Shown here piece after piece: positions 57,221 to 64,000 of a DNA stretch of 64,000 bases (position 1 is the stretch's first letter; each line of letters begins with the position of its first letter). The notes under the pieces were generated by a model. The model was not told the origin of the DNA. It saw only the letters and a list, made by a program, of their open reading frames with translations, and made no database searches. This stretch comes from Palsa-504 sp963739135 (GTDB lineage: Bacteria > Actinomycetota > Actinomycetes > Streptosporangiales > Streptosporangiaceae): assembly GCA_963739135.1 (NCBI GenBank), contig CAVTZG010000017.1, forward strand, positions 310,001 through 374,000. Reading direction: 5' to 3'. Both the position numbers and the translations under genes were made by a program.

Positions 57221-58009
57221 ATGACCGTCCTGGTCGGCCGCCGCGAATCATTCAATGCCGCTCACCAGCTGTACGATCCGGACCTGTCCGATGAGGAGAA
57301 CCGCCGGCTGTTCGGCAAGTGCGCGAACCTGCACGGGCACAACTACGTCATGGAGGTGGTGGTGGCCGGGGAGATCGACCCGACGACCGGCTACGTCCTG
57401 GACCTGAAGCTGCTGTCTGACGTCATCACCAGGCAGGTCATCCGGGACGTGGACCACCGCAACCTGAACACCGACGTGTGGTGGCTCAAGGGGCGCGTCC
57501 CGACCGCGGAAAACCTGGCCCAGGCATTCTGGCAGCGGCTCGAGCCGGAGCTGCCCGACGGGCTGCTGCGGTCGGTGCGGGTCTGGGAGACCGACAAGAA
57601 CTGGGCTGAGGTCGGTGACCGGACCCTGAGGCTCCGGCCGGGTCTGAGGCTCCGGCCGGGTCTGAGGCTCCGGCCGGGTCTGAGGCTCCGGCCGGGTCTG
57701 AGGCTCCGGCCGGGTCTGAGGCTCCGGCCGGGTCTGGGGCTCCCGCCGGGTCGGCCGCGGAGGTGCGGAGGCGGTATACGGCCGCGGATCTGGGCGTGTT
57801 TACGCCCGAGGAGGCGTGCCGGTTCGTGCCGCGGGGAGACGGCGATCCAGGCCACGATATCTTCCTGGCCTGGGAACTGCTGTACCGGCTTGAACCTGAG
57901 CTGTACGACCGGCTGGCCAGTGCCGAGCGGCTCCATCCGGGGGTGGTGGGCTGGCTGCCGTGCCACGTGGACCGGATCGCCGAGGTCGGCGCCGGCACGG
58001 GACGGCTGA
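57221..58009 (+). CDS. 6-pyruvoyl-tetrahydropterin synthase / QueD family protein, frame extended by tandem repeat
   Basis: The enzyme is residues 1 to about 135. Zinc His and catalytic residues: RRESFNAAHQLYDPDLSDEE, NRRLFGKCANLHGHNYVMEV (Cys and HGH), DVDHRNLNTDV (Asp-His), PTAENLAQAFW and VRVWETDKNWAEV (Glu). The LSDEENRRLFGKC and ETDxN segments look more like animal PTPS than E. coli QueD, though the CxxxHGH spacing is QueD-like. It would convert dihydroneopterin triphosphate to a 6-substituted tetrahydropterin. AAAGAGG precedes the ATG. After GDRTL an 18-bp tandem repeat encodes LRLRPG six times, and the frame continues, out of phase, into the methyltransferase gene until 58009. Native length is probably about 135. 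Confidence 0.9.
   Translation: MTVLVGRRESFNAAHQLYDPDLSDEENRRLFGKCANLHGHNYVMEVVVAGEIDPTTGYVLDLKLLSDVITRQVIRDVDHRNLNTDVWWLKGRVPTAENLAQAFWQRLEPELPDGLLRSVRVWETDKNWAEVGDRTLRLRPGLRLRPGLRLRPGLRLRPGLRLRPGLRLRPGLGLPPGRPRRCGGGIRPRIWACLRPRRRAGSCRGETAIQATISSWPGNCCTGLNLSCTTGWPVPSGSIRGWWAGCRATWTGSPRSAPARDG
57628..57753 (+). repeat. 18-bp tandem repeat, six perfect units plus one degenerate
   Basis: Unit GAGGCTCCGGCCGGGTCT from 57628, six exact copies to 57735, then GGGGCTCCCGCCGGGTCG to 57753. In the PTPS frame it reads LRLRPG; in the methyltransferase frame it reads EAPAGS. Because the unit is a multiple of three, copy-number change keeps both frames. Confidence 0.95.
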
Positions 58010-58509
58010 CGTTGGAGCTCGCCGGGCGCGGGCGGCAGGTGGTGGCGGTGGAGCCCGCGCTGCCGCTGCGCCGGATCCTGGCGCGCAAGCTCGCGGCGGC
58101 CGGTCACGGAGACCGGGTCCAGGTGGTGCCCGGGTTCTTCGACCAGCTGCCGCTGCCGTCCGATTGGGCCGATCTGGTCGTGGCGTGCTCGGCCTTCACC
58201 CCGTCGTCGGCGCACGGCGGCGAGGCCGGGCTGGCCGAGATGGAGCGGGTGTGCCGACCGGGCGGGTGCGTGGCCATCATCTGGCCGAACCACCTGTCTT
58301 GGCTGGCCTCCCGCGGTTATCAGTACGTCAGCTTTCCGGGGGCGATGTCGGTGGAGTTCGGCAGTTACGCCGAGGCGGTGGAGCTGGCCGAGATCTTCTA
58401 CCCCAAGGGAGCGGGTGTGGTCCGGCGGCTCGGACTCGCAACGGTCCCGTTCGAGGTGCTGGGCATCAACCCGCCGCGCGATCTGGCCTTCAAGGTGCTG
58501 CCGGGATGA
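57763..58509 (+). CDS. Class I SAM-dependent methyltransferase
   Basis: 248 residues. Rossmann motif I VDRIAEVGAGTGRLTLELAG with VVAVEPALPL; later ADLVVACSAFTPSSAHGGEA and MERVCRPGGCVAIIWPNHLS. The N-terminus reads RRRYTAADLGVFTPEEACRF. The GTG at 57763 is the first start after the tandem repeat. In the same frame the repeat reads EAPAGS units with no start codon, so an N-terminal low-complexity tail may once have been linked to an upstream gene. Its first 247 bases overlap the PTPS frame. It is second in the PTPS-MT-GT-SDR operon and may methylate the pterin or its sugar. The substrate is inferred only. Confidence 0.88.
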   Translation: MRRRYTAADLGVFTPEEACRFVPRGDGDPGHDIFLAWELLYRLEPELYDRLASAERLHPGVVGWLPCHVDRIAEVGAGTGRLTLELAGRGRQVVAVEPALPLRRILARKLAAAGHGDRVQVVPGFFDQLPLPSDWADLVVACSAFTPSSAHGGEAGLAEMERVCRPGGCVAIIWPNHLSWLASRGYQYVSFPGAMSVEFGSYAEAVELAEIFYPKGAGVVRRLGLATVPFEVLGINPPRDLAFKVLPG

Positions 58510-59630
58510 GGATCGCGATCATGGCGCCGCTGGTGACGGCGATCCGCGAGCCGCAGCAGGGCGGCTCGCAGGCGTTCTTGTCTGATCTGGCCCGCGGCCT
58601 GGTCGGCCGGGGGCACGACGTGCATGTCTACGCCGCGTCGGGGTCGCAGATCCCTGGGGTCGAGGTGATCGACACCGGGATCGATCCGCGGTCTCTGTCA
58701 GGCACGCTGTACCGGGCGTTCGGGCCGTCCGCGGACCCGGCGGCGGGCGAGGCAGCTGCGGCGGCTGAGGCAGCTGCGGCGGACGAGGTGACTGAGGCCG
58801 CTTTTGGCGCCGCTTATGGGGCCGTGCGGACGGTCCGGTATGACGTGGTCCACAATCACGCCTTCGACGCGCCCGCGGTCCGGCTTGCGGCGGGGCTGCA
58901 GGCGCCCGTGGTGCACACGATGCACTTGCCGCCGGACCAGGCGGTGTCGGCGGCGCTCCGGGAGGTCGCTCTCGGCAGCAGGCCGCCCGCGGTGGCCGCG
59001 GTGTCGGATTTCCAGGCCGGCGCCTGGCGCCGGGTCGTCCCCGTCGACGCGGTCCTGCCGCCCTACCCGCCGACGCGGGCCATCACCTGGTCGGAGACGA
59101 GCGGGCCGGGCGCGCTGTTCGCGGGCCGGCTGAGCCCGGAGAAGGGCGCAGCGGAGGCCATCGACATCGCCCGCGCGGCTGGAGTGCCCATCGAGGTCTA
59201 TGGTGACGTCTACGATGCTGGATACAGCCGGGAGCAGATCGACCCGCGGCGAGGCTGGCCAGGAGTGACCGTGCACCAGGGAGTACCCCGGGCCGCGCTG
59301 TGGGAGATCATGGCCCGGGCGGCCGTGGTGTTGTGCCCGTCGCGGTGGGACGAGCCGTTCGGGCTGGCAGCCGCCGAGGCGCAGGCATGCGGGACGCCCG
59401 TGGTCGCGTTCAGGCGCGGCGGACTCAGTGAGGTGATCGTGGACGGCGTGACGGGTTTCCTGGTGCCGGCCGATGACGTCGCGGCCGCCGCGTCGGCGGT
59501 GCCGAGGGTTTCGGGGATTTCGCGGGCGGCCTGCCGCCAGCACGCCGAAAGCCGGCTTGACCTGGACGTGAGCCTGGACGCGCACGAGCGCCTGTACCGG
59601 CGAGTGGCTCTACCGGCGAGTGGCTGGTGA
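58506..59630 (+). CDS. Glycosyltransferase, GT4-like
   Basis: 374 residues, GT-B fold. Donor-side motifs: MRIAIMAPLVTAIREPQQGG, SQAFLSDLARGLVGRGHDVH, DVVHNHAFDAPAVRLA, LFAGRLSPEKGAAEAIDIAR and VVLCPSRWDEPFGLAAAEAQ (the E-x7-E region), ACGTPVVAFRRGGLSEVIVD. An Ala/Glu-rich insertion lies at about 80-100. Cytosolic. ATGA overlap with the methyltransferase gene and GTGA overlap with the SDR gene show tight coupling. The operon suggests a pterin acceptor, as for cyanobacterial pteridine glycosyltransferases, but the acceptor cannot be read from sequence. Confidence 0.9.
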   Translation: MRIAIMAPLVTAIREPQQGGSQAFLSDLARGLVGRGHDVHVYAASGSQIPGVEVIDTGIDPRSLSGTLYRAFGPSADPAAGEAAAAAEAAAADEVTEAAFGAAYGAVRTVRYDVVHNHAFDAPAVRLAAGLQAPVVHTMHLPPDQAVSAALREVALGSRPPAVAAVSDFQAGAWRRVVPVDAVLPPYPPTRAITWSETSGPGALFAGRLSPEKGAAEAIDIARAAGVPIEVYGDVYDAGYSREQIDPRRGWPGVTVHQGVPRAALWEIMARAAVVLCPSRWDEPFGLAAAEAQACGTPVVAFRRGGLSEVIVDGVTGFLVPADDVAAAASAVPRVSGISRAACRQHAESRLDLDVSLDAHERLYRRVALPASGW

Positions 59631-60346
59631 GTGAGTTGTGGCTGACCGGACGGGTGGCGCTGGTCACCGGGGCCAGCCGCGGGATCGGGGCGGCGACCGC
59701 CGCGGCCGTGGCGGCGGCGGGTGCTCACGTCGTGCTGGCCGCGCGGGACGGCCCGGCGCTGGACTTGGTAGCCGGGCGGATCAGGGACGCGGGCGGCCGG
59801 GCCACGACGGTGCCGACGGACGTCAGCGACGAAGCCTCGGTCGAGCGCTTGTTCGCCGCGGTCCAGCAGGTCGGCCCGGTGAGCGTGCTGGTCTGCGCGG
59901 CCGGGGTGCTGACGCCCGCGCCGTTCGCCGGAACGACGTCGGCCCTGTGGCACGAGACGCTCGGGGTCAACCTGACGGGTACGTTCCTGTGCTGCCGCGC
60001 GGCGTTCACCGCCATGGTCTCCGGCGGCGGAGGCCGGATCGTCAACATCGCGTCGCTGTCCGGCGTGTACGCCACCGAGAAGTTCCCGGGGCTGGCCGCG
60101 TACAACGTGTCCAAGTTCGGGGTCATCGGCCTGACCGAGGCGATCGCGGTCGAGGGCAAGGAGCACGGCATCAGCGCCATCTGCCTGAGCCCGGGCGCGG
60201 TCGACACCGAGATGCTGCGCCGGGCCAACCCGGCGCTGCGTCCCGGCCTGACCCCGGATGACGTCGCGGAGCTGATCGTGGCGCTGCTGGACAGCCCGCT
60301 GGCCGCGGTCAGCGGAGCGAACATCCCGCTGTTCTCGAACGCCTAG
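59627..60346 (+). CDS. Short-chain dehydrogenase/reductase (candidate sepiapterin-type reductase)
   Basis: 239 residues. NADP-binding TGxxxGIG in RVALVTGASRGIGAATAAAV; VLVCAAGVLTPAPF (NAG-like); catalytic Ser in IVNIASLSGVYA, and YxxxK in LAAYNVSKFGVIGLTEAIAV; ICLSPGAVDTEMLRR. A classical SDR. As the last gene of the PTPS operon it is the best candidate for reducing the 6-pyruvoyl side chain (sepiapterin reductase role). The GTG start at 59627 overlaps the GT stop. Its stop codon overlaps the stop of the convergent flavoprotein (both read from CTAG at 60343-60346). Confidence 0.92.
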   Translation: MSELWLTGRVALVTGASRGIGAATAAAVAAAGAHVVLAARDGPALDLVAGRIRDAGGRATTVPTDVSDEASVERLFAAVQQVGPVSVLVCAAGVLTPAPFAGTTSALWHETLGVNLTGTFLCCRAAFTAMVSGGGGRIVNIASLSGVYATEKFPGLAAYNVSKFGVIGLTEAIAVEGKEHGISAICLSPGAVDTEMLRRANPALRPGLTPDDVAELIVALLDSPLAAVSGANIPLFSNA

Positions 60347-61587
60347 CTCTTAACCAGCGTTCGGAGGTCGGTGCGGTCGTCGGCGAGCACGGCGGGAGCC
60401 GGATGGGCGCGCGCGGCGACCAGGCGGGAGCAGGCGGCCATCTCGCCGTCGAGGTCCAGTTCGGGATCGCCGCCGCGGTCGAGGCCGACGGCGGCTCGCA
60501 CCACCCCGCCGACCAGGTAGAAGCCGATCAGCTTCCCCTCGTCCAGGCTGCCGCGGACCACGAACTCGTCCCACTTGTCGACGTGGCCGACGTACTCGAT
60601 CTTGTGCTCGTACTGATCGGACCAGAAGGTGTAGATGTAGTCGTACGGGGCGGTCGAGCCGAGCATGGACCGGGCCACGGCCTTGCCTTGTTTCTCCGCG
60701 TTGTTGTAGTGCTCGACCCGGACCCGGCCGAACAGCGGGTGGAGATGGTTCGCCACGTCACCGGCCGCGTAGACGTCGGGCGCGCTGGCCCGGCAGCGCT
60801 CGTCGGTCAGGATCCCGTTGTCCTGGTCGACCGGGACGCCCGGGACCTCGGGCTGGATGCCGAGACCCGCGACGGCGAAATCGCACGCGATGCGATGACC
60901 GGAGGCGGTGACGACCGCTTCGAGGCGTTCGGCGCCCTCGAACGCGGTGACCTGTTCGCCGGGGCGCAGATCGACGCCGTGCGCGCGGTGGAAGGCGCCG
61001 ACCACACCGCCGACCTGACCGCCCAGGACCCGCTCCAGCGGGTCTTTCCCGGGGAAGACCGTGGTGACCTGGACGCCGAGCTGGGTCAGCGAGGCAGCCA
61101 CCTCGCAGCCGATGAAACCCATACCGATCACGACCGCGTGCCGACCCTTTGTCGCCTCGGCCTTGATCGCGTCGCACTCGGCCTTGGTCCGGAGGTAGTG
61201 CAGGCCGGGCAGGTCAGCCCCGGGGATCCCGAGCCGCCGGTTGCGTCCGCCGGTGGCGATCAGGACCTTGTCGTAGGCGAGTTCCTGGCTGTCGGCCAGA
61301 GTCACCGTATGCGCGGCCGGATCGACGGTCACCGCCGTATCGCTGCGACGCTCGACATCGTGGTCGGCGTACCAGCCGGGCGGCCGGACGTACCAGCCGT
61401 CGAGATCCTCCTCCGACCGCAGGTAGGTCTTGGACAGTGGTGGCCGGCCGAACGGGACGCCCGGTTCCCGGCCGAGGAGCACGACCGGCCCGGCGAAACC
61501 CTCCTCCCGGAGCGTGGCCGCGGCGTTGCCGCCGGCCAGGCCGCTGCCGATGATCACGATCGGGTTCCCGCTGGTCTGCTCAGCCAT
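60343..61587 (-). CDS. FAD-dependent ferredoxin/rubredoxin-reductase-type oxidoreductase
   Basis: 414 residues. FAD motif IVIIGSGLAGGNAAATLREE, PFGRPPLSKTYLRSEEDLDG (typical of BphA4/putidaredoxin-reductase types), LIATGGRNRRLGIPGADLPG, NAD motif AVVIGMGFIGCEVAASLTQL, DVYAAGDVANHLHPLFGRVR and the C-terminal interface domain (YIYTFWSDQYEHKIEYVGHV). It passes electrons from NAD(P)H to ferredoxin or a P450 partner, or acts on small substrates. ATG 61587 matches homolog starts; the frame upstream to 61767 is not conserved. A single gene; the P450 at 54496 is the nearest candidate partner. Confidence 0.92.
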   Translation of the reverse strand: MAEQTSGNPIVIIGSGLAGGNAAATLREEGFAGPVVLLGREPGVPFGRPPLSKTYLRSEEDLDGWYVRPPGWYADHDVERRSDTAVTVDPAAHTVTLADSQELAYDKVLIATGGRNRRLGIPGADLPGLHYLRTKAECDAIKAEATKGRHAVVIGMGFIGCEVAASLTQLGVQVTTVFPGKDPLERVLGGQVGGVVGAFHRAHGVDLRPGEQVTAFEGAERLEAVVTASGHRIACDFAVAGLGIQPEVPGVPVDQDNGILTDERCRASAPDVYAAGDVANHLHPLFGRVRVEHYNNAEKQGKAVARSMLGSTAPYDYIYTFWSDQYEHKIEYVGHVDKWDEFVVRGSLDEGKLIGFYLVGGVVRAAVGLDRGGDPELDLDGEMAACSRLVAARAHPAPAVLADDRTDLRTLVKS

Positions 61588-61786
61588 GCAGTACATTGTG
61601 CCGCCGGCGCGGTCCGTGTCGATCTGCGGGTCATTGGCTGGCCGGGTGCGACTGACGCAGCCCAGCGATGAGCAGACCGACCATGCGGCGCGCAGCAGGT
61701 GGGGCTCGAACCGATCGAGACCCGCGCGGCGCACTGCGGACCAGCAACGACCGGCGGCCGACGGCACGCCTTCCTATGCTGGGTCC

Positions 61787-62614
61787 GTGGATCGGGCGCA
61801 GACCTACGTTGAGCGGGTCCCGCGGCCAATCTTGGCTGCCCGGGTGCGCACGGTCTGGATCCAGCGCACCGGGCCACGACCGTACGTGCAGCGTAACCTG
61901 CCCACCGGCGGCATCGAGCTGCAATGCCCAATCGGCGCCCTGCCGCGGCTGGTCGGACCGCTGCGCGCCCCCAGCGTCCAGGTGCTGCCCCCGGACACCA
62001 CGGTGGTGGGCGCGCGGTTCCTGCCGGGTGCGGCATCACCGCTGCTTGGCCTGCCCGCCGATGAGCTGGTCGACCTGACCGTGCAGCTCGACGATTTGTG
62101 GGGCGGCACCGCGGCGCGCCTGGGCGAGGTGCTCGCAGACGCGCCAGGGCCGGATGCGGCGCTGGAGTTGCTGCAGCGCTACCTCGTATGCCGGCAGGCG
62201 CGCACCGGTCGCCCGGACCCGCTGGTAACCGAGGCGGCGCGCCGGCTGATGCCGTGGCAGCCTGTCCAGATCGGCGCGCTTGCCGCGCAGCTGGCGATCT
62301 CGGCGAGCCAGCTCCGGCGCCGCTTCCAGGCCGTCGTAGGCGTGGGGCCCAAGACCTTGCAGCGAACGCTGCGCTTCCAGGGCTACCTCGCGCTCGCCCA
62401 GGCAGCCTCGACGTCCGCCGGGCTGATGTCCCGCAGCACCCTGGCCGACCTCGCCGCCGAGGTGGGGTACGCCGATCAAGCGCACCTGAGCCGCGAATGC
62501 CTGCGCCTGACCGGCCTGACGCCGCGAGAGCTACTGGAGGGCAAGCCCGGCCGGTGCGGGCGCGGGCACGAGCACTCAGCCTCCTATATGCCATTCCTCG
62601 CCGACCGTGCGTAG
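61787..62614 (+). CDS. AraC-family transcriptional regulator
   Basis: 275 residues. The N-terminal sensor region (TVWIQRTGPRPYVQRNLPTG, GIELQCPIGALPRLVGPLRA) is the DUF6597-like type. The C-terminal double helix-turn-helix (about 175-250) reads PVQIGALAAQLAISASQLRR, RFQAVVGVGPKTLQRTLRFQ, ADLAAEVGYADQAHLSRECL and RLTGLTPRELLEGK. GTG 61787 is chosen from homolog starts; the frame before it runs antisense to the flavoprotein promoter. It is divergent from the flavoprotein (about 200 bases between starts) and co-directional with the BBE oxidase, so either could be its target. Confidence 0.9.
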   Translation: MDRAQTYVERVPRPILAARVRTVWIQRTGPRPYVQRNLPTGGIELQCPIGALPRLVGPLRAPSVQVLPPDTTVVGARFLPGAASPLLGLPADELVDLTVQLDDLWGGTAARLGEVLADAPGPDAALELLQRYLVCRQARTGRPDPLVTEAARRLMPWQPVQIGALAAQLAISASQLRRRFQAVVGVGPKTLQRTLRFQGYLALAQAASTSAGLMSRSTLADLAAEVGYADQAHLSRECLRLTGLTPRELLEGKPGRCGRGHEHSASYMPFLADRA

Positions 62615-62685
62615 GCCGCGCGGACGGATTGACGATGCGCGTTTCGTTCAAGCCCTCGGTCCGGCGTCGCCCTAGCGTCGGTCTG

Positions 62686-64000
62686 GTGAAGGGCCTTGAC
62701 GAGCTGCGCGTGGCGCTTGACGGGGACCTGCTCACGCCGGCCTCGCCCGGCTACGACGCCGCCCGGTACCCGGCGATGGCCCGGTACCGGGACGTGCGCC
62801 CGAGGGCGGTCGTCCGGTGCGCGTCGACCCAGGACGTGGCCCGCACGATCGGCTACGCACGGGACACCGACACGCACGTCGTCCCGCGCGGCGGCGGGCA
62901 CTGCTTCGCAGGCCGCTCCTCGACCGAGGGGCTCATGCTGGACCTCGGCCGCCTCAATGCCATCACGGTCGGCCCGGACGGGCGTGCGAGGATCGGCGCC
63001 GGGGCGCGGCTGGCCCAGGTCTACGACGCGCTGCACAGCCACGGGCGGATCCTCCCGGCCGGCTGCGGCCCGACGGTCGGCATCGCCGGGCTCACGCTGG
63101 GCGGCGGGCTCGGTCTGCTCGGCCGGACGCACGGGCTGACCTGCGACGCGCTGGCCGGCGCGCGGGTCGTCCTGGCCGACGGGCGTATCGTCGACTGCGA
63201 CGCCGGCCGCGAGCCGGAGCTGTTGTGGGCGCTGCGCGGCGCGGGCGGCGGGCAGTTCGGCGTGGTCACCTCGCTGGTCTTCGCCACGGTTCCCGAGCCG
63301 TACGCGACCCGCTTCGAGCTGTGCTGGCCAGGCGCGGCGGCAGCGGAGGTCGTCGCCGCGTGGCAGGACTGGGCGCCGGACGCGCCGGACGATACCACCG
63401 CCAACCTGACCGTCGTCGCCGAACCCGGCCACCCAGTGCGCGTTGAGGTCTTCGGCGCCGCGCTGCGCGCCGCCGAGGCGACCTCGGCCACGCTAGACGA
63501 CTTGGTCGCCGGAGTCGGTACCCGCCCTGACACACATCTGAGCAGCGGCATGGCTTTCCGTGATCTCAAGCGGTCGTTCACCAGGCCCTGCGCGCATGAC
63601 GAGGCCGCGCAGGTGGTGTTCAGCCGCTCGGAATTCTTCGCCCGCCCGCTTCCGGCCGCTGCGATCAGCGCGCTGCTCGACGAACTCACCGGCAGCCGGC
63701 GCGGGCGGCGCGAGCTCAACTTCACTGCGATGGGCGGCGCGTACAACCGGGTGGCCCCGGACGCGACTGCGTTCGTCCACCGCGGCGAGCGGTTCCTGCT
63801 CGAACACGCAGCCGACGACGACCTGCAATGGGTGGACTGCTCATGGGCGATCGCGCACATGCACGGATCCGGCCGCGTGTATCCGAACTTCCCCGACCCG
63901 CAACTGGACGGCTGGGCGTCCGCGTATTACGGCGGCAACCTCGCGCGCCTCGTAGCGGCCAAGCACGCCTACGACCCCGGCCGGCTCTTCCGCTTCCCGC
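62686..64000 (+). CDS. FAD-binding oxidase, berberine-bridge-enzyme type (partial, runs off window)
   Basis: Translated directly from a GTG at 62686; at least 438 residues, of about 450-470 expected. FAD-binding_4 domain: AVVRCASTQDVARTIGYARD, HVVPRGGGHCFAGRSSTEGL (His and possible Cys flavin attachment), GAGARLAQVYDALHSHG, PAGCGPTVGIAGLTLGGGLG and DGRIVDCDAGREPELLWALR. The C-terminal BBE region reads YYGGNLARLVAAKHAYDPGR, with the last residues LFRFP at the window edge. It oxidises sugars or secondary metabolites with O2. The frame does not include an ATG; a GTG or TTG start is required. It lies 70 bases after the AraC gene. Confidence 0.9.
   Translation, partial: MKGLDELRVALDGDLLTPASPGYDAARYPAMARYRDVRPRAVVRCASTQDVARTIGYARDTDTHVVPRGGGHCFAGRSSTEGLMLDLGRLNAITVGPDGRARIGAGARLAQVYDALHSHGRILPAGCGPTVGIAGLTLGGGLGLLGRTHGLTCDALAGARVVLADGRIVDCDAGREPELLWALRGAGGGQFGVVTSLVFATVPEPYATRFELCWPGAAAAEVVAAWQDWAPDAPDDTTANLTVVAEPGHPVRVEVFGAALRAAEATSATLDDLVAGVGTRPDTHLSSGMAFRDLKRSFTRPCAHDEAAQVVFSRSEFFARPLPAAAISALLDELTGSRRGRRELNFTAMGGAYNRVAPDATAFVHRGERFLLEHAADDDLQWVDCSWAIAHMHGSGRVYPNFPDPQLDGWASAYYGGNLARLVAAKHAYDPGRLFRFP

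Noticed and set aside
57628..57753. Tandem repeats as a CRISPR array
   Set aside because: Direct 18-mers without spacers and no cas genes.

Overview
The window is high-GC DNA (roughly 70 percent) with many GTG or TTG starts, 4-bp ATGA/GTGA gene overlaps, F420-type and DUF574-type enzymes, an XRE/DUF5753 regulator, ECF41-type and LAL/LuxR regulators and a complete-looking ethylmalonyl-CoA operon. This fits a soil actinomycete (Streptomyces/Streptosporangiales/Thermomonosporaceae-like). I cannot assign a genus. I see no rRNA, tRNA, CRISPR array, intact transposase or phage module.

Layout. 1-6995: a membrane FHA/trypsin-like protease cut by the window edge, small stress-type proteins, hisS, an XRE/DUF5753 regulator with a small partner and a metallo-beta-lactamase-fold hydrolase. 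7221-13435: a 1374-residue hybrid sensor kinase/response regulator/PP2C phosphatase with its STAS antagonist, and a UvrD-type helicase with a RelE-like N-terminus. 13649-22856: an AhpD-like protein, an HxlR/MFS pair, a GlgC-like nucleotidyltransferase, a GH26-like glycosidase, an arylsulfatase and a strip of dead gene fragments. 22880-28300: an ArsR-SRPBCC fusion with an unusual promoter, a LAL regulator and a Kef-type antiporter. 28294-34436: ethylmalonyl-CoA pathway operon, transcribed ccr-ecm-mcl-mch-msd. 34620-41673: small hypotheticals, a TetR regulator with palindromic operators, an ECF41-like sigma factor with a divergent peroxiredoxin-like gene, and an ABC-2 exporter. 41761-46419: a decay zone containing a two-component system with deletions in both genes, an F420-type oxidoreductase fused to an amine-oxidase tail, and a truncated adenylate cyclase. 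46535-54322: ArsR/SRPBCC/DHFR-like operon, MFS/TetR pair, PhoU, DUF574 methyltransferase and a VOC protein. 54496-64000: a P450; a pterin cluster (regulator, folE, 6-pyruvoyl-tetrahydropterin-synthase-like enzyme, methyltransferase, glycosyltransferase, SDR); a ferredoxin-reductase-type flavoprotein; an AraC regulator; and a BBE-type flavin oxidase cut by the right edge.

How it works together. The most interesting unit is 55777-60346. FolE makes dihydroneopterin triphosphate, the PTPS-like enzyme can make 6-pyruvoyl-tetrahydropterin, the SDR could act as a sepiapterin/pyruvoyl-pterin reductase, and the GT and methyltransferase could decorate the product. Together they suggest a tetrahydrobiopterin-glycoside-like pathway. 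An 18-bp tandem repeat carries the PTPS frame into the methyltransferase gene. The ethylmalonyl-CoA operon would assimilate acetyl-CoA when isocitrate lyase is absent. A dispersed GC-rich palindromic element (core CCACGGMCCGTTCGG) occurs at six places, always at gene ends or between genes. Two copies are full hairpin units of about 90 bp, and one sits exactly where the antiporter gene has lost its stop codon.
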